Shown here piece after piece: positions 51,702-64,000 of a DNA stretch of 64,000 bases. This DNA comes from Streptomyces spinosus. GTDB lineage: Bacteria > Actinomycetota > Actinomycetes > Streptomycetales > Streptomycetaceae. The notes below the pieces were generated by a model. The model was given only the letters and a program-made list of their open reading frames with translations, ran no database searches and was not told the origin of the DNA. Every line of letters starts with the position of its first letter. Position 1 is the first letter of the stretch. A program made the position numbers and the translations under genes. The stretch lies in NCBI RefSeq assembly GCF_020400655.1, contig NZ_JAINRC010000002.1, forward strand, positions 372,001-436,000, read 5' to 3'.

Positions 51702-51857
51702 ATGGACGTTCCGCTCTGGCTCGCCGTCGCCGCGATCGGCTACCTCGGCGTCAAGCACGTCCGCCCGCCGTGGTGGCTCGTGGCCCTGCTCCTCCTCGGC
51801 GGCTACCTCGTCGCCCACAGCGTCCTCGGCCCCGTCGTCGGCTCCCTCGTCAACTAA
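51702..51857 (+). CDS. Small hydrophobic protein (51 aa)
   Basis: 51 residues, MDVPLWLAVAAIGYLGVKHV then PPWWLVALLLLGGYLVAHSV, almost entirely two membrane helices. AAGGGGAGATC precedes the ATG. It lies between the SpdA-like and SpdD-like genes, 17 bases after the former, and is probably another membrane component of the spread apparatus. Confidence 0.72.
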   Translation: MDVPLWLAVAAIGYLGVKHVRPPWWLVALLLLGGYLVAHSVLGPVVGSLVN

Positions 51858-51881
51858 CCCAACCGGAAGGAAGAACCCGCC

Positions 51882-52196
51882 GTGTTCACTCCGAAGTACC
51901 CGCCCCAGGACTCCGCACCGCCCCCGGCCACCGTCCAGCCGCAGACCGTCACCCCGGTCCCGGTCGCGCAGCCCCCGGCCCCGCTCGCCCCGCCGGCCCC
52001 GGTCTCGAACCGGCCCACTGTCCAGCTCACCCCCGGCAGCGCGCTCGCCCTCGCCGCCGGCGGAGGCGCCGTGGTCCTCGTCGTCGGCGCGGTCCTGGTC
52101 TCGCTGCTGCTCGCGGTCGCCATCACCGGCGTCTCGGTCGCCGTGGTCGCCGTCGTCCTGCGGCTGCTCATCAAGGACATGCACAACCACCGCTGA
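51882..52196 (+). CDS. SpdD-like membrane protein
   Basis: 104 residues: a Pro-rich N-terminus (MFTPKYPPQDSAPPP), the signature RPTVQLTPGSALALAAGGG, and two hydrophobic helices up to about residue 92 (VVLVVGAVLVSLLLAV, GVSVAVVAVVLRLL). These features match the SpdD spread proteins of Streptomyces plasmids and AICEs. Starts at GTG 51882 behind GGAAGGAAGAA. Confidence 0.85.
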   Translation: MFTPKYPPQDSAPPPATVQPQTVTPVPVAQPPAPLAPPAPVSNRPTVQLTPGSALALAAGGGAVVLVVGAVLVSLLLAVAITGVSVAVVAVVLRLLIKDMHNHR

Positions 52197-52290
52197 ACGG
52201 CCCCCGGAGCGGCCTCGGTCGCCAAACTTCCGCCGCTCCGGGCGCCTGGACCTCTTCCAGATCCAACGGACCCGAAAGGGAACCCTCATC

Positions 52291-52470
52291 ATGCCCCAGC
52301 GCGCCCAGAACACGCGCATCTGCCGCGACTGCGACGGCTTCGCCACCGCCGCCATCACCACCGGCACCCGCCACGCGGACGGCACCCGCGCCACCCTCAC
52401 CATCACCTGCCCGACCTGCAAGGGCACCGGCCACGCCATCCCCGCCGCCGCGCTCACCCGGACGAGGTGA
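52291..52470 (+). CDS. Small zinc-finger protein (59 aa)
   Basis: 59 residues with two CxxC knuckles, CRDCDGF (about 12-18) and CPTCKGTGH (about 40-48), resembling one half of the DnaJ central zinc domain. CGAAAGGGAAC precedes ATG 52291. Small proteins of this type are frequent between spd and rep in Streptomyces elements; function unknown. Confidence 0.7.
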   Translation: MPQRAQNTRICRDCDGFATAAITTGTRHADGTRATLTITCPTCKGTGHAIPAAALTRTR

Positions 52471-52475
52471 ACGCT

Positions 52476-52646
52476 GTGGCGTTCCTCGACTGGCGCTCGC
52501 CCGAGCACTTCGACCACAGCGGCGACAAGCCCTGCGTGATCTGCACCAAGCCCACCCCGCTCCGCTCCGACACGGGCAAGCCCGTCCACAAGGTGTGCGC
52601 CGAGGAGTGGATCGACACCCACCCGCCGAAGGAGGACCAGAAGTGA
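52476..52646 (+). CDS. Small protein (56 aa)
   Basis: 56 residues, GTG start at 52476: VAFLDWRSPEHFDHSGDKPC, then VICTKPTPLRS and HKVCAEEWIDTHPP. Three Cys and several His suggest metal binding. It is close to the previous small gene (5-base gap), and its stop overlaps the GTG of the methylase-like gene (GTGA). Function unknown. Confidence 0.68.
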   Translation: MAFLDWRSPEHFDHSGDKPCVICTKPTPLRSDTGKPVHKVCAEEWIDTHPPKEDQK

Positions 52647-53340
52647 CCGCCGCGCACCGGCTTCGCGTCCTGGACCTCTTCTCGTGCGCCGGCGGGGCGG
52701 CCATGGGCTACCACCTCGCCGGATTCGAGGTCGACGGCTGCGACATCGCCGACCGGCCCCGCTACCCCTTCGCCTACCACCGGGGTGACGCGCTCGAATA
52801 CCTCACCCACCTGATCATCACTGGAGGCATCCAGCGGTACACCCTCGTGCATGCCTCCCCGCCTTGTCAGAGCAAGTGCGGGCTGACCGTGGGCACCAAC
52901 GCCTCACGGGGCTGGGGTGGCTCGCACGTGGACCTGGTGGCCCCGACGCGGGATCTGCTGGAGACCTGCGGGTTGCCGTACGTGATCGAGCAGCCCAACG
53001 GCCGTGCCGAGATCCGCAAGGACTTGTCCCTGTGCGGGGAGATGTTCGGCCTCGGCGTGCTGCGGCATCGCAACTTCGAGCTGGGCCGTTGGGGCGTCAT
53101 GCGGCCGGCCCATCCCACGCACCGGGGTTACGTGCGTGGCCACCGTCACGGTGTCCGCCGCGACGGGCCCTATGTGGCCGCCTACGGCAAGGGCGGCGGC
53201 AAGGCCACCGTTCCGGAGATGCAGCACGCAATGGGCATCACCTGGACCGACGTTCACGAGGAACTGACCGAGGCCATCCCGCCCGCCTACACCCGCTGGA
53301 TCGGCCGCGCCTTCCTGACCGCACGGCAGGAGGTGTTCGT

Positions 53341-53344
<4 letters not shown>
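52643..53344 (+). CDS. DNA cytosine methylase-like protein, short phage/ICE type
   Basis: 233 residues. The SAM-binding start LRVLDLFSCAGGAAMGYHLA, CDIADRPRYPF and the catalytic SPPCQSKC motif mark the C5-cytosine methylase fold. The usual ENV motif reads VIEQPNG and the target-recognition domain is very short, as in compact phage-encoded enzymes. Activity is plausible but not certain. There is no restriction partner, so it may protect the element during transfer or regulate it. The start overlaps the upstream stop, and its own stop overlaps the rep start (GTGA). Confidence 0.82.
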
Positions 53345-54728
<1,384 letters not shown>

Positions 54729-54732
<4 letters not shown>

Positions 54733-54917
54733 CCACCGCCGTCCCCGAGCTGCTGACCGTGCCCGAGGTCATGGCGCGGCTGAAGGTGGGCCGAACCAAG
54801 GTGTACGACCTGATCCGCACCCACCGCCTCGCGTCCATCAAGGTCGACGGATGCCGCCGCATCCCCGACCAGGCGGTGCGCGACTTCATCGCCGGCCAGA
54901 TCGGGGAGGCTGCCTGA
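54729..54917 (+). CDS. xis: Excisionase (Xis)
   Basis: 62 residues, a MerR-like/HTH_17 winged helix: LLTVPEVMARLKVGRTKVYD, LIRTHRLASIKVDGCRRIP. Such Xis proteins bind beside attR and steer the integrase to excision. ATG 54729 overlaps the rep stop and its TGA overlaps the integrase ATG (TGATG), so rep, xis and int are translated as a unit, as in pSAM2. Confidence 0.93.
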
Positions 54918-56074
54918 TGGCGAAGCGTCGGCCCAACGGCGGCGGCACGATCACCAAGCGGTCAGATGGTCGGTACCAGGGCGCGGCCTATGTGACCGAC
55001 ACGGACGGCAACCGGGTACGCAAGTACGTCTACGGCCGGACGTGGGATGAAGCGAACGAGAAGCTTGGCAAGCTCCAGGATCAGGAACGCAACGGCATCC
55101 CGGTGCCGTCCCGGTCCTGGACGCTCGGAGAGTGGCTGGGCTACTGGCTAGAGCACATCGTCGCTCCGGAGCGCGAGCACAACACATACGTGAAGTACGA
55201 GTCCAAGGTGCGCCTGTACCTGCTGCCGCATCTCGGTAAGAAGCCGCTGGTCAAGCTCACTCCTGCACAGATCCGTGCCTTCATGGCCACACTGACACGG
55301 GAAAAGGTCGGGGCCTCCGCCCGCTTCGAGGTTCTGCGTGTCCTCCGCAACGCTCTCAACCGGGCCATGCGCGAGGAGCTGGTCACGCGGAATGTCGCTC
55401 TCCTGGTCGACATGCCCAAGGTGAGCAAGGACAGGGGCACAGCGTGGAACGCTCGGGAGGCGATCGCCTTCCTGCGCTCGGTGCGCGCCCACCGGCTCTA
55501 CGCGGCCTGCGTCCTCGTCCTGGTCCTCGGCCTCCGTCGCAGCGAGGTACTCGGGCTGCGCTGGCAAGACATCGACTTCGAGGCCGGCCACTTCACCCCG
55601 GTCAAGCAGGTGCAGCGGGTCAAGGGCGTGGGCCTGGTCCTCAAGGACCTCAAGACGGAGTCCTCACAGGCCGTGCTGCCGCTCCCGGAGTTCTGCGCTC
55701 GCGTCCTGGAGGATCGCCGAGAGCTTCAGGAACTGGAACGGAAGATCGCCGGTGAGCACTGGTCGCAAGAGCCGGACCATGACCTGATCTTCTCCTCCGA
55801 GCACGGCGGCATGATCGACCCTGTGGGCTTCTCCCGTACCTTCGATCGGCTCGTCAAGCGGGCCGGCGTCCGCCGGATCACAGTCCGCCTCGCTCGGCAC
55901 ACCTGCGGGACCCTGCTCGCCTTCCTGAAGGTGCACCCCAAGGTGGCTCAGGCGATCCTCCGGCACAGCCAGATCAGCATGACCATGGACGTCTACACGC
56001 ACGTGGTCGGCGACAGCGAGCGGGAAGCGGTCGGCATGCTCGCCGAGCTTCTGGAAGATCCACTCATCGGCTGA
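54917..56074 (+). CDS. int: Tyrosine integrase
   Basis: 385 residues. An N-terminal AP2-like arm-binding domain (about 1-55, GGGTITKRSDGRYQGAAYV), a SAM-like core-binding domain (about 65-165) and a catalytic domain with Arg in LGLRRSEVLGLRW, Lys in LKDLKTESS, RLARHTCGTLL, RHSQISMT and nucleophile Tyr in DVYTHV. The usual HxLRH box is changed to RLARH, losing the first His, as I recall for several Streptomyces integrases. It recombines attP with the tRNA-Ile 3' end. The gene ends 54 bases before the attR core. Confidence 0.95.
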   Translation: MAKRRPNGGGTITKRSDGRYQGAAYVTDTDGNRVRKYVYGRTWDEANEKLGKLQDQERNGIPVPSRSWTLGEWLGYWLEHIVAPEREHNTYVKYESKVRLYLLPHLGKKPLVKLTPAQIRAFMATLTREKVGASARFEVLRVLRNALNRAMREELVTRNVALLVDMPKVSKDRGTAWNAREAIAFLRSVRAHRLYAACVLVLVLGLRRSEVLGLRWQDIDFEAGHFTPVKQVQRVKGVGLVLKDLKTESSQAVLPLPEFCARVLEDRRELQELERKIAGEHWSQEPDHDLIFSSEHGGMIDPVGFSRTFDRLVKRAGVRRITVRLARHTCGTLLAFLKVHPKVAQAILRHSQISMTMDVYTHVVGDSEREAVGMLAELLEDPLIG

Positions 56075-56092
56075 TGTCAGCCATGGATGTCA
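56072..56092 (+). repeat. Candidate integrase arm-type sites, attR side
   Basis: TGATGTCA (56072-56079) and GGATGTCA (56085-56092), directly repeated with 13-bp period, the first overlapping the int stop codon. The pair matches the attL-side pair at 46318-46338 in 15 to 16 of 21 positions. Confidence 0.5.
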
Positions 56093-56123
56093 AAGACCCC
56101 CAGCCGGTATCGACTGGGGGTCT
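56093..56123 (-). terminator. Element-supplied tRNA-Ile terminator
   Basis: GACCCCCAG pairs with CTGGGGGTC just downstream of the tRNA-Ile 3' end on the minus strand. It replaces the original terminator, now 10 kb away at 46137-46170, so the tRNA remains properly ended after integration. Confidence 0.78.
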
Positions 56124-56128
56124 TCGTG

Positions 56129-56175
56129 CTGGTGGGGCTAACAGGATTTGAACCTGTGGCCTCATCCTTATCAGG
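56129..56175 (-). other. attR: 47-bp direct repeat inside the intact tRNA-Ile gene
   Basis: Identical to attL (46175-46221). Here the repeat forms the 3' part of a complete tRNA-Ile, so the element restores the gene on this side. The integrase gene lies immediately to the left, as is typical for AICEs. Confidence 0.93.
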
Positions 56176-56206
56176 GATGCGCTCTAACCAACTGAGCTAT
56201 AGCCCC
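56133..56206 (-). tRNA. tRNA-Ile (GAT), reconstituted by the integrated element
   Basis: 74-base tRNA on the minus strand starting GGGGCTATAGCTCAGTTGG, anticodon loop CTGATAA (anticodon GAT), T arm ACAGGTTCAAATCCTGT and acceptor strand TAGCCCC plus discriminator A. CCA is encoded next (56130-56132). Its 3' half comes from the element (attR); its 5' half is chromosomal. Confidence 0.97.
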
Positions 56207-56318
56207 GCCGCGCTCTGCGGTGTGTGTCCCGCGCGCTGACTCCTGAAGATTAGCGCACGACCGCGTCAGTCCCAAAATCGGTTGTCGGGGAACCGTCGGA
56301 ACGCCGCTGGTCCGCGGG

Positions 56319-57068
56319 TCACTCGTCCTCCGCCAGCGTCAGCTCGATACCGCCCACGAAGCCGGCGGAGAGGTTGTAGATGAACGCACCGAGCGTCGCG
56401 AGCGCCGTGGCCAGGACCACGTCGATGACCGCGATGATCGCCGCGAACGTCAGGACGTGAGGGAGCGACAGGAACGCCTGGAGATCGAAGCCGTTGGCCT
56501 CGCTCGAGCCGGTGGCCTCCGAGATCGTGCCGCCGACCGTCGAGAACACGCCCATCGCGTCCATGACCATCCACAGCACCGCCGAGGCGACCACCGTGCA
56601 GATGCCGAGCGCGATGGAGAGCAGGAAGCTGACCTTCATCACCGACCACGGGTCGGCCTTGGCCACCCGCAGCCGCGCCTTGCGGGTCCTCGGGGCGGTC
56701 CGCACACCCGTACGCGGCTTGCGCGTCGCACCGGCGGGCGCCTGCGCCGGATAGGCCTGCGGCGGGTGGTAGGGCCCGTCGGCCTGCTCCTGGCGCCGCT
56801 CCCCGGGCAGCGGCGACGCCGGCCGCGCCTCACCGGACGCGGCCGGGCCTCGGGTGTCCGTCACAGTTCCCCCCTGGGATCCAGACGTACGGGAAGAGTC
56901 CGTCTCGGACACCTTCACCGGCTTCAGGTTCGTCGTCTGCGGGTCGTGCGCGCCACCGGCGGACGCACTCCCCGCCGGCAGCCCTTTCGCGGCGGAGCCA
57001 CGGCCGCCGCCGTCCGTTTCCGTACCCGTGGAGGTACCGGCCGATCCGGCGCCCGTGGCTCCGCTCAC
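56319..57068 (-). CDS. DUF3566 membrane protein
   Basis: 249 residues. A long disordered Gly/Ser/Thr/Pro-rich N-terminus (1-125) precedes the conserved DUF3566 domain with two membrane helices (about 143-167, VMKVSFLLSIALGICTVVAS, and 205-235, HVLTFAAIIAVIDVVLATAL). An acidic tail ends it. It lies 18 bases downstream of gyrA in the same direction, its regular place in Streptomyces and mycobacteria; function unknown, likely linked to envelope or division. Confidence 0.9.
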   Translation of the reverse strand: MSGATGAGSAGTSTGTETDGGGRGSAAKGLPAGSASAGGAHDPQTTNLKPVKVSETDSSRTSGSQGGTVTDTRGPAASGEARPASPLPGERRQEQADGPYHPPQAYPAQAPAGATRKPRTGVRTAPRTRKARLRVAKADPWSVMKVSFLLSIALGICTVVASAVLWMVMDAMGVFSTVGGTISEATGSSEANGFDLQAFLSLPHVLTFAAIIAVIDVVLATALATLGAFIYNLSAGFVGGIELTLAEDE

Positions 57069-57086
57069 GCTGACTCACTCCTCGTG

Positions 57087-59681
<2,595 letters not shown>

Positions 59682-59723
59682 TGCTGGTGGGGATCCTTCC
59701 TGGTGCGGTCAGCTGAGACCGAC

Positions 59724-62200
<2,477 letters not shown>

Positions 62201-62761
62201 TCACCCGTAGGTGTCACCGGGTCCGGTGCTCCCCGGAGCCCGCAGCGGGCCGTAGCGGCGAGCCTGGCCGCCCGGATTGAGCACCTTGATCATCCGTACG
62301 CTGCCGTGCCCGAGGTCCTCGTTGATCCGCGCCACCAGCGCCGGGGCGAGTACCCGCAGCTGGGTCGCCCAGGCCGTCGAGTCGCACTGGACGGTCAGCA
62401 CCCGCTCGTCCTCGTCGTACCGCTGCGGCACACAGTGCCTGGCCAGGTCCTCCCCGACGATCTGCGGCCAGCGGCCCATCACCCCGCCCACCGCGGCCGG
62501 CTTCTCCCAGCCGCGCTCGGTGATCAGCCGGTTGATCGCCGCGCCCAGCGCCATGGGGTCGCGTCCGTCGGCACGCGCGCCGGAGCGCAGCCCGCCGCCC
62601 CGCCGCGCCTGCTTCTTCTGCCGCGCCGCGTCCCCCCGCGCGCGTGCCTGCTCCTTCGCCGCGCGCAACGCCACGCGCGCGAGGTCGACGCCGGACGGCT
62701 CGTCACCGCCCCGGGCGGCCTTCTTCCGGGGATCGGGGGTGTCCGGCCCGTCGGCGCTCAT
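62201..62761 (-). CDS. dciA: DciA-type helicase loader (DUF721)
   Basis: 186 residues. The basic, Arg/Lys/Ala-rich N-terminal half (1-65) is probably disordered; the DUF721 KH-like fold follows (about 68-160): [18 protein letters not shown] and [22 protein letters not shown]. DciA helps load the replicative helicase DnaB in bacteria without DnaC or DnaI. ATG 62761 overlaps the recF stop (ATGA). Position between recF and gyrB is standard for Actinobacteria. Confidence 0.9.
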   Translation of the reverse strand: MSADGPDTPDPRKKAARGGDEPSGVDLARVALRAAKEQARARGDAARQKKQARRGGGLRSGARADGRDPMALGAAINRLITERGWEKPAAVGGVMGRWPQIVGEDLARHCVPQRYDEDERVLTVQCDSTAWATQLRVLAPALVARINEDLGHGSVRMIKVLNPGGQARRYGPLRAPGSTGPGDTYG

Positions 62762-63882
62762 ACGCGCTCCACCGTCCCGCCGGCCACCGTGTACCGCGCA
62801 CCGGCCAGCACATGGGGTACGTCGTCGTCCACGGCGGCGGTGACCAGCACCTGCTCGCCCGGCGCGACCAGCTCCGCCAGCCGCTCCCGGCGGCGGGCGT
62901 CCAGCTCCGCGAAGACGTCGTCCAGGATCAGCACCGGCTCGTTGCCCTCGGCGCGCAGCAGGTCGTAGGAGGCCAGCCGCAGCGCGAGGGCGTAGGACCA
63001 GGACTCGCCGTGCGAGGCGTAGCCCTTGGCCGGCAGCTGGCCGAGCTTGAGGAGCAGGTCGTCGCGGTGCGGCCCCACCAGGGTCACGCCCCGCTCGATC
63101 TCCTGCTTGCGCGCCTCCGCGAGGGCCGCCGTCAGCTGGGCGTAGAGGTCCTCGCGCGTGTGCGCCTCGCCGGGCGCCGACGGCTTGTACTCCAGCGTGA
63201 CCGGACCGCCCCCGGGAGCCAGCTGCTCGTACGCCTTGTCCGCGAGCGGCCGCAGCGAGGCGATGAGGTCCAGCCGCTGGGCCAGCAACTCGGCGCCCGC
63301 GCGCGCGAGGTGCTGGTCCCACACGTCGAGCGTGGACAGGTCCGCCCCCCTCTGCCCACCGTGCCGACGGGCCAGCGCGGCCGACTTCAACAGCGTGTTG
63401 CGCTGCTTGAGCACCCGCTCGTAGTCCGAGCGCACACCCGCCATCCGCGGGGACCGCGCGGTGATCAGCTCGTCGAGGAACCGCCGCCGCTCACCCGGGT
63501 CACCCTTGACGAGCGCGAGGTCCTCGGGCGCGAACAGCACGGTCCGTACGATCCCCAGCACGTCCCGCGGCCTGACCTGCGAGGAGCGGTTGATACGGGC
63601 ACGGTTGGCCCTGCCCGGGTTCAGCTCCAGCTCGATGAGCTGCTGCCGGTCGCCCTGCCGGACCTGCGCCCGCACGACCGCCCGCTCGGCGCCCATGCGG
63701 ACCAGGGGGGCGTCGGAGGCCACCCGGTGGCTGCCGAGGGTCGCCAGATAGCCGACCGCCTCCACGAGGTTGGTCTTGCCCTGCCCGTTGGGGCCGACGA
63801 AGGCGGTGACGCCCGGGTCGAGCGGGACCTCGGCCCGGGCGTACGAGCGGAAGTCGGCGAGCGACAGATGCGTGACGTGCAT
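62758..63882 (-). CDS. recF: DNA replication and repair protein RecF
   Basis: 374 residues, an SMC-like ATPase. Walker A is [14 protein letters not shown] near residue 30, the signature region is in [18 protein letters not shown], and Walker B is [13 protein letters not shown]. RecF binds gapped DNA and assists RecA loading at stalled forks. It starts at ATG 63882, 53 bases after the upstream gnd stop, and its stop overlaps the dciA ATG. Confidence 0.97.
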   Translation of the reverse strand: MHVTHLSLADFRSYARAEVPLDPGVTAFVGPNGQGKTNLVEAVGYLATLGSHRVASDAPLVRMGAERAVVRAQVRQGDRQQLIELELNPGRANRARINRSSQVRPRDVLGIVRTVLFAPEDLALVKGDPGERRRFLDELITARSPRMAGVRSDYERVLKQRNTLLKSAALARRHGGQRGADLSTLDVWDQHLARAGAELLAQRLDLIASLRPLADKAYEQLAPGGGPVTLEYKPSAPGEAHTREDLYAQLTAALAEARKQEIERGVTLVGPHRDDLLLKLGQLPAKGYASHGESWSYALALRLASYDLLRAEGNEPVLILDDVFAELDARRRERLAELVAPGEQVLVTAAVDDDVPHVLAGARYTVAGGTVERV

Positions 63883-63935
63883 GGCGGGACCGCCGGCCTC
63901 CCTCGTGCTTGTGGATCGCGGAGCGACCCTGTGGA

Positions 63936-64000
63936 TTACTTCTTCTCCACCGCGTGACCGCCGAACTGGTTGCGCAGCGCGGCGATCATCTTCATCTGCG
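63936..64000 (-). CDS. gnd: 6-phosphogluconate dehydrogenase, 3' end only
   Basis: The last 21 codons before TAA read [20 protein letters not shown], the C-terminus of the decarboxylating 6-phosphogluconate dehydrogenase that lies between dnaN and recF in Streptomyces. The rest is outside the window. Confidence 0.85.
   Translation of the reverse strand, partial: QMKMIAALRNQFGGHAVEKK

Overview
The window is high-GC actinobacterial DNA and almost certainly a Streptomyces chromosome close to the replication origin. The right end carries gyrA, gyrB, a DciA-type DUF721 gene, recF and the 3' end of a 6-phosphogluconate dehydrogenase gene, the block that normally follows oriC and dnaN. The middle carries the fhaA-fhaB-PP2C-SEDS-pbpA-pknB cell-wall cluster and crgA. 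GTG starts, stop/start overlaps and rare TTA codons fit the genus.

Region 1 (1-18.9 kb) is a specialised-metabolism locus. A tightly packed operon (2-8440) encodes an AfsA-type double hotdog protein, a KASIII-like protein with an altered active site, an acyl carrier protein, a FabF-type ketosynthase, two ketoreductases, a complete FabH-type KASIII, a flavin monooxygenase and a HAD phosphatase. It is followed by an aldo/keto reductase, an exporter, a thioesterase, a MarR regulator, a SARP activator with a TTA codon, a second altered KASIII-like protein paired with a secreted cupin, an MmyB-like regulator, a second exporter and a second aldo/keto reductase. The AfsA + KASIII + ACP + phosphatase combination resembles butenolide, furan and methylenomycin pathways, but I know no characterised cluster with this gene set. 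A tRNA-Leu gene marks its right edge.

Region 2 (19-46 kb) is core genome. It holds the FHA/PP2C/SEDS/PBP/PASTA-kinase cluster; twin class E sortases coupled to a pabA-type gene; a DUF881 protein divergent from crgA; a DnaA-box cluster beside a rhomboid protease gene; a cyclophilin; tRNA-Ala; a helix-turn-helix protein and Ser/Thr kinase; several small or secreted proteins; and a 1459-residue nSTAND/WD40 protein with 14 blades.

Region 3 (46.2-56.2 kb) is an integrated actinomycete integrative and conjugative element of the pSAM2 type in a tRNA-Ile gene, bounded by a 47-bp direct repeat. It encodes a GntR (KorSA-like) repressor with three palindromic operators, a Pra-like activator, an FtsK/TraB-type DNA translocase, Spd-type spread proteins, a small cytosine-methylase-like protein, a rolling-circle initiator, excisionase and tyrosine integrase. 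Near its left end is a large nested palindrome without a gene.

Region 4 (56.3-64 kb) is the origin-proximal block on the minus strand: DUF3566 membrane protein, gyrA, gyrB, dciA, recF and the 3' end of gnd.
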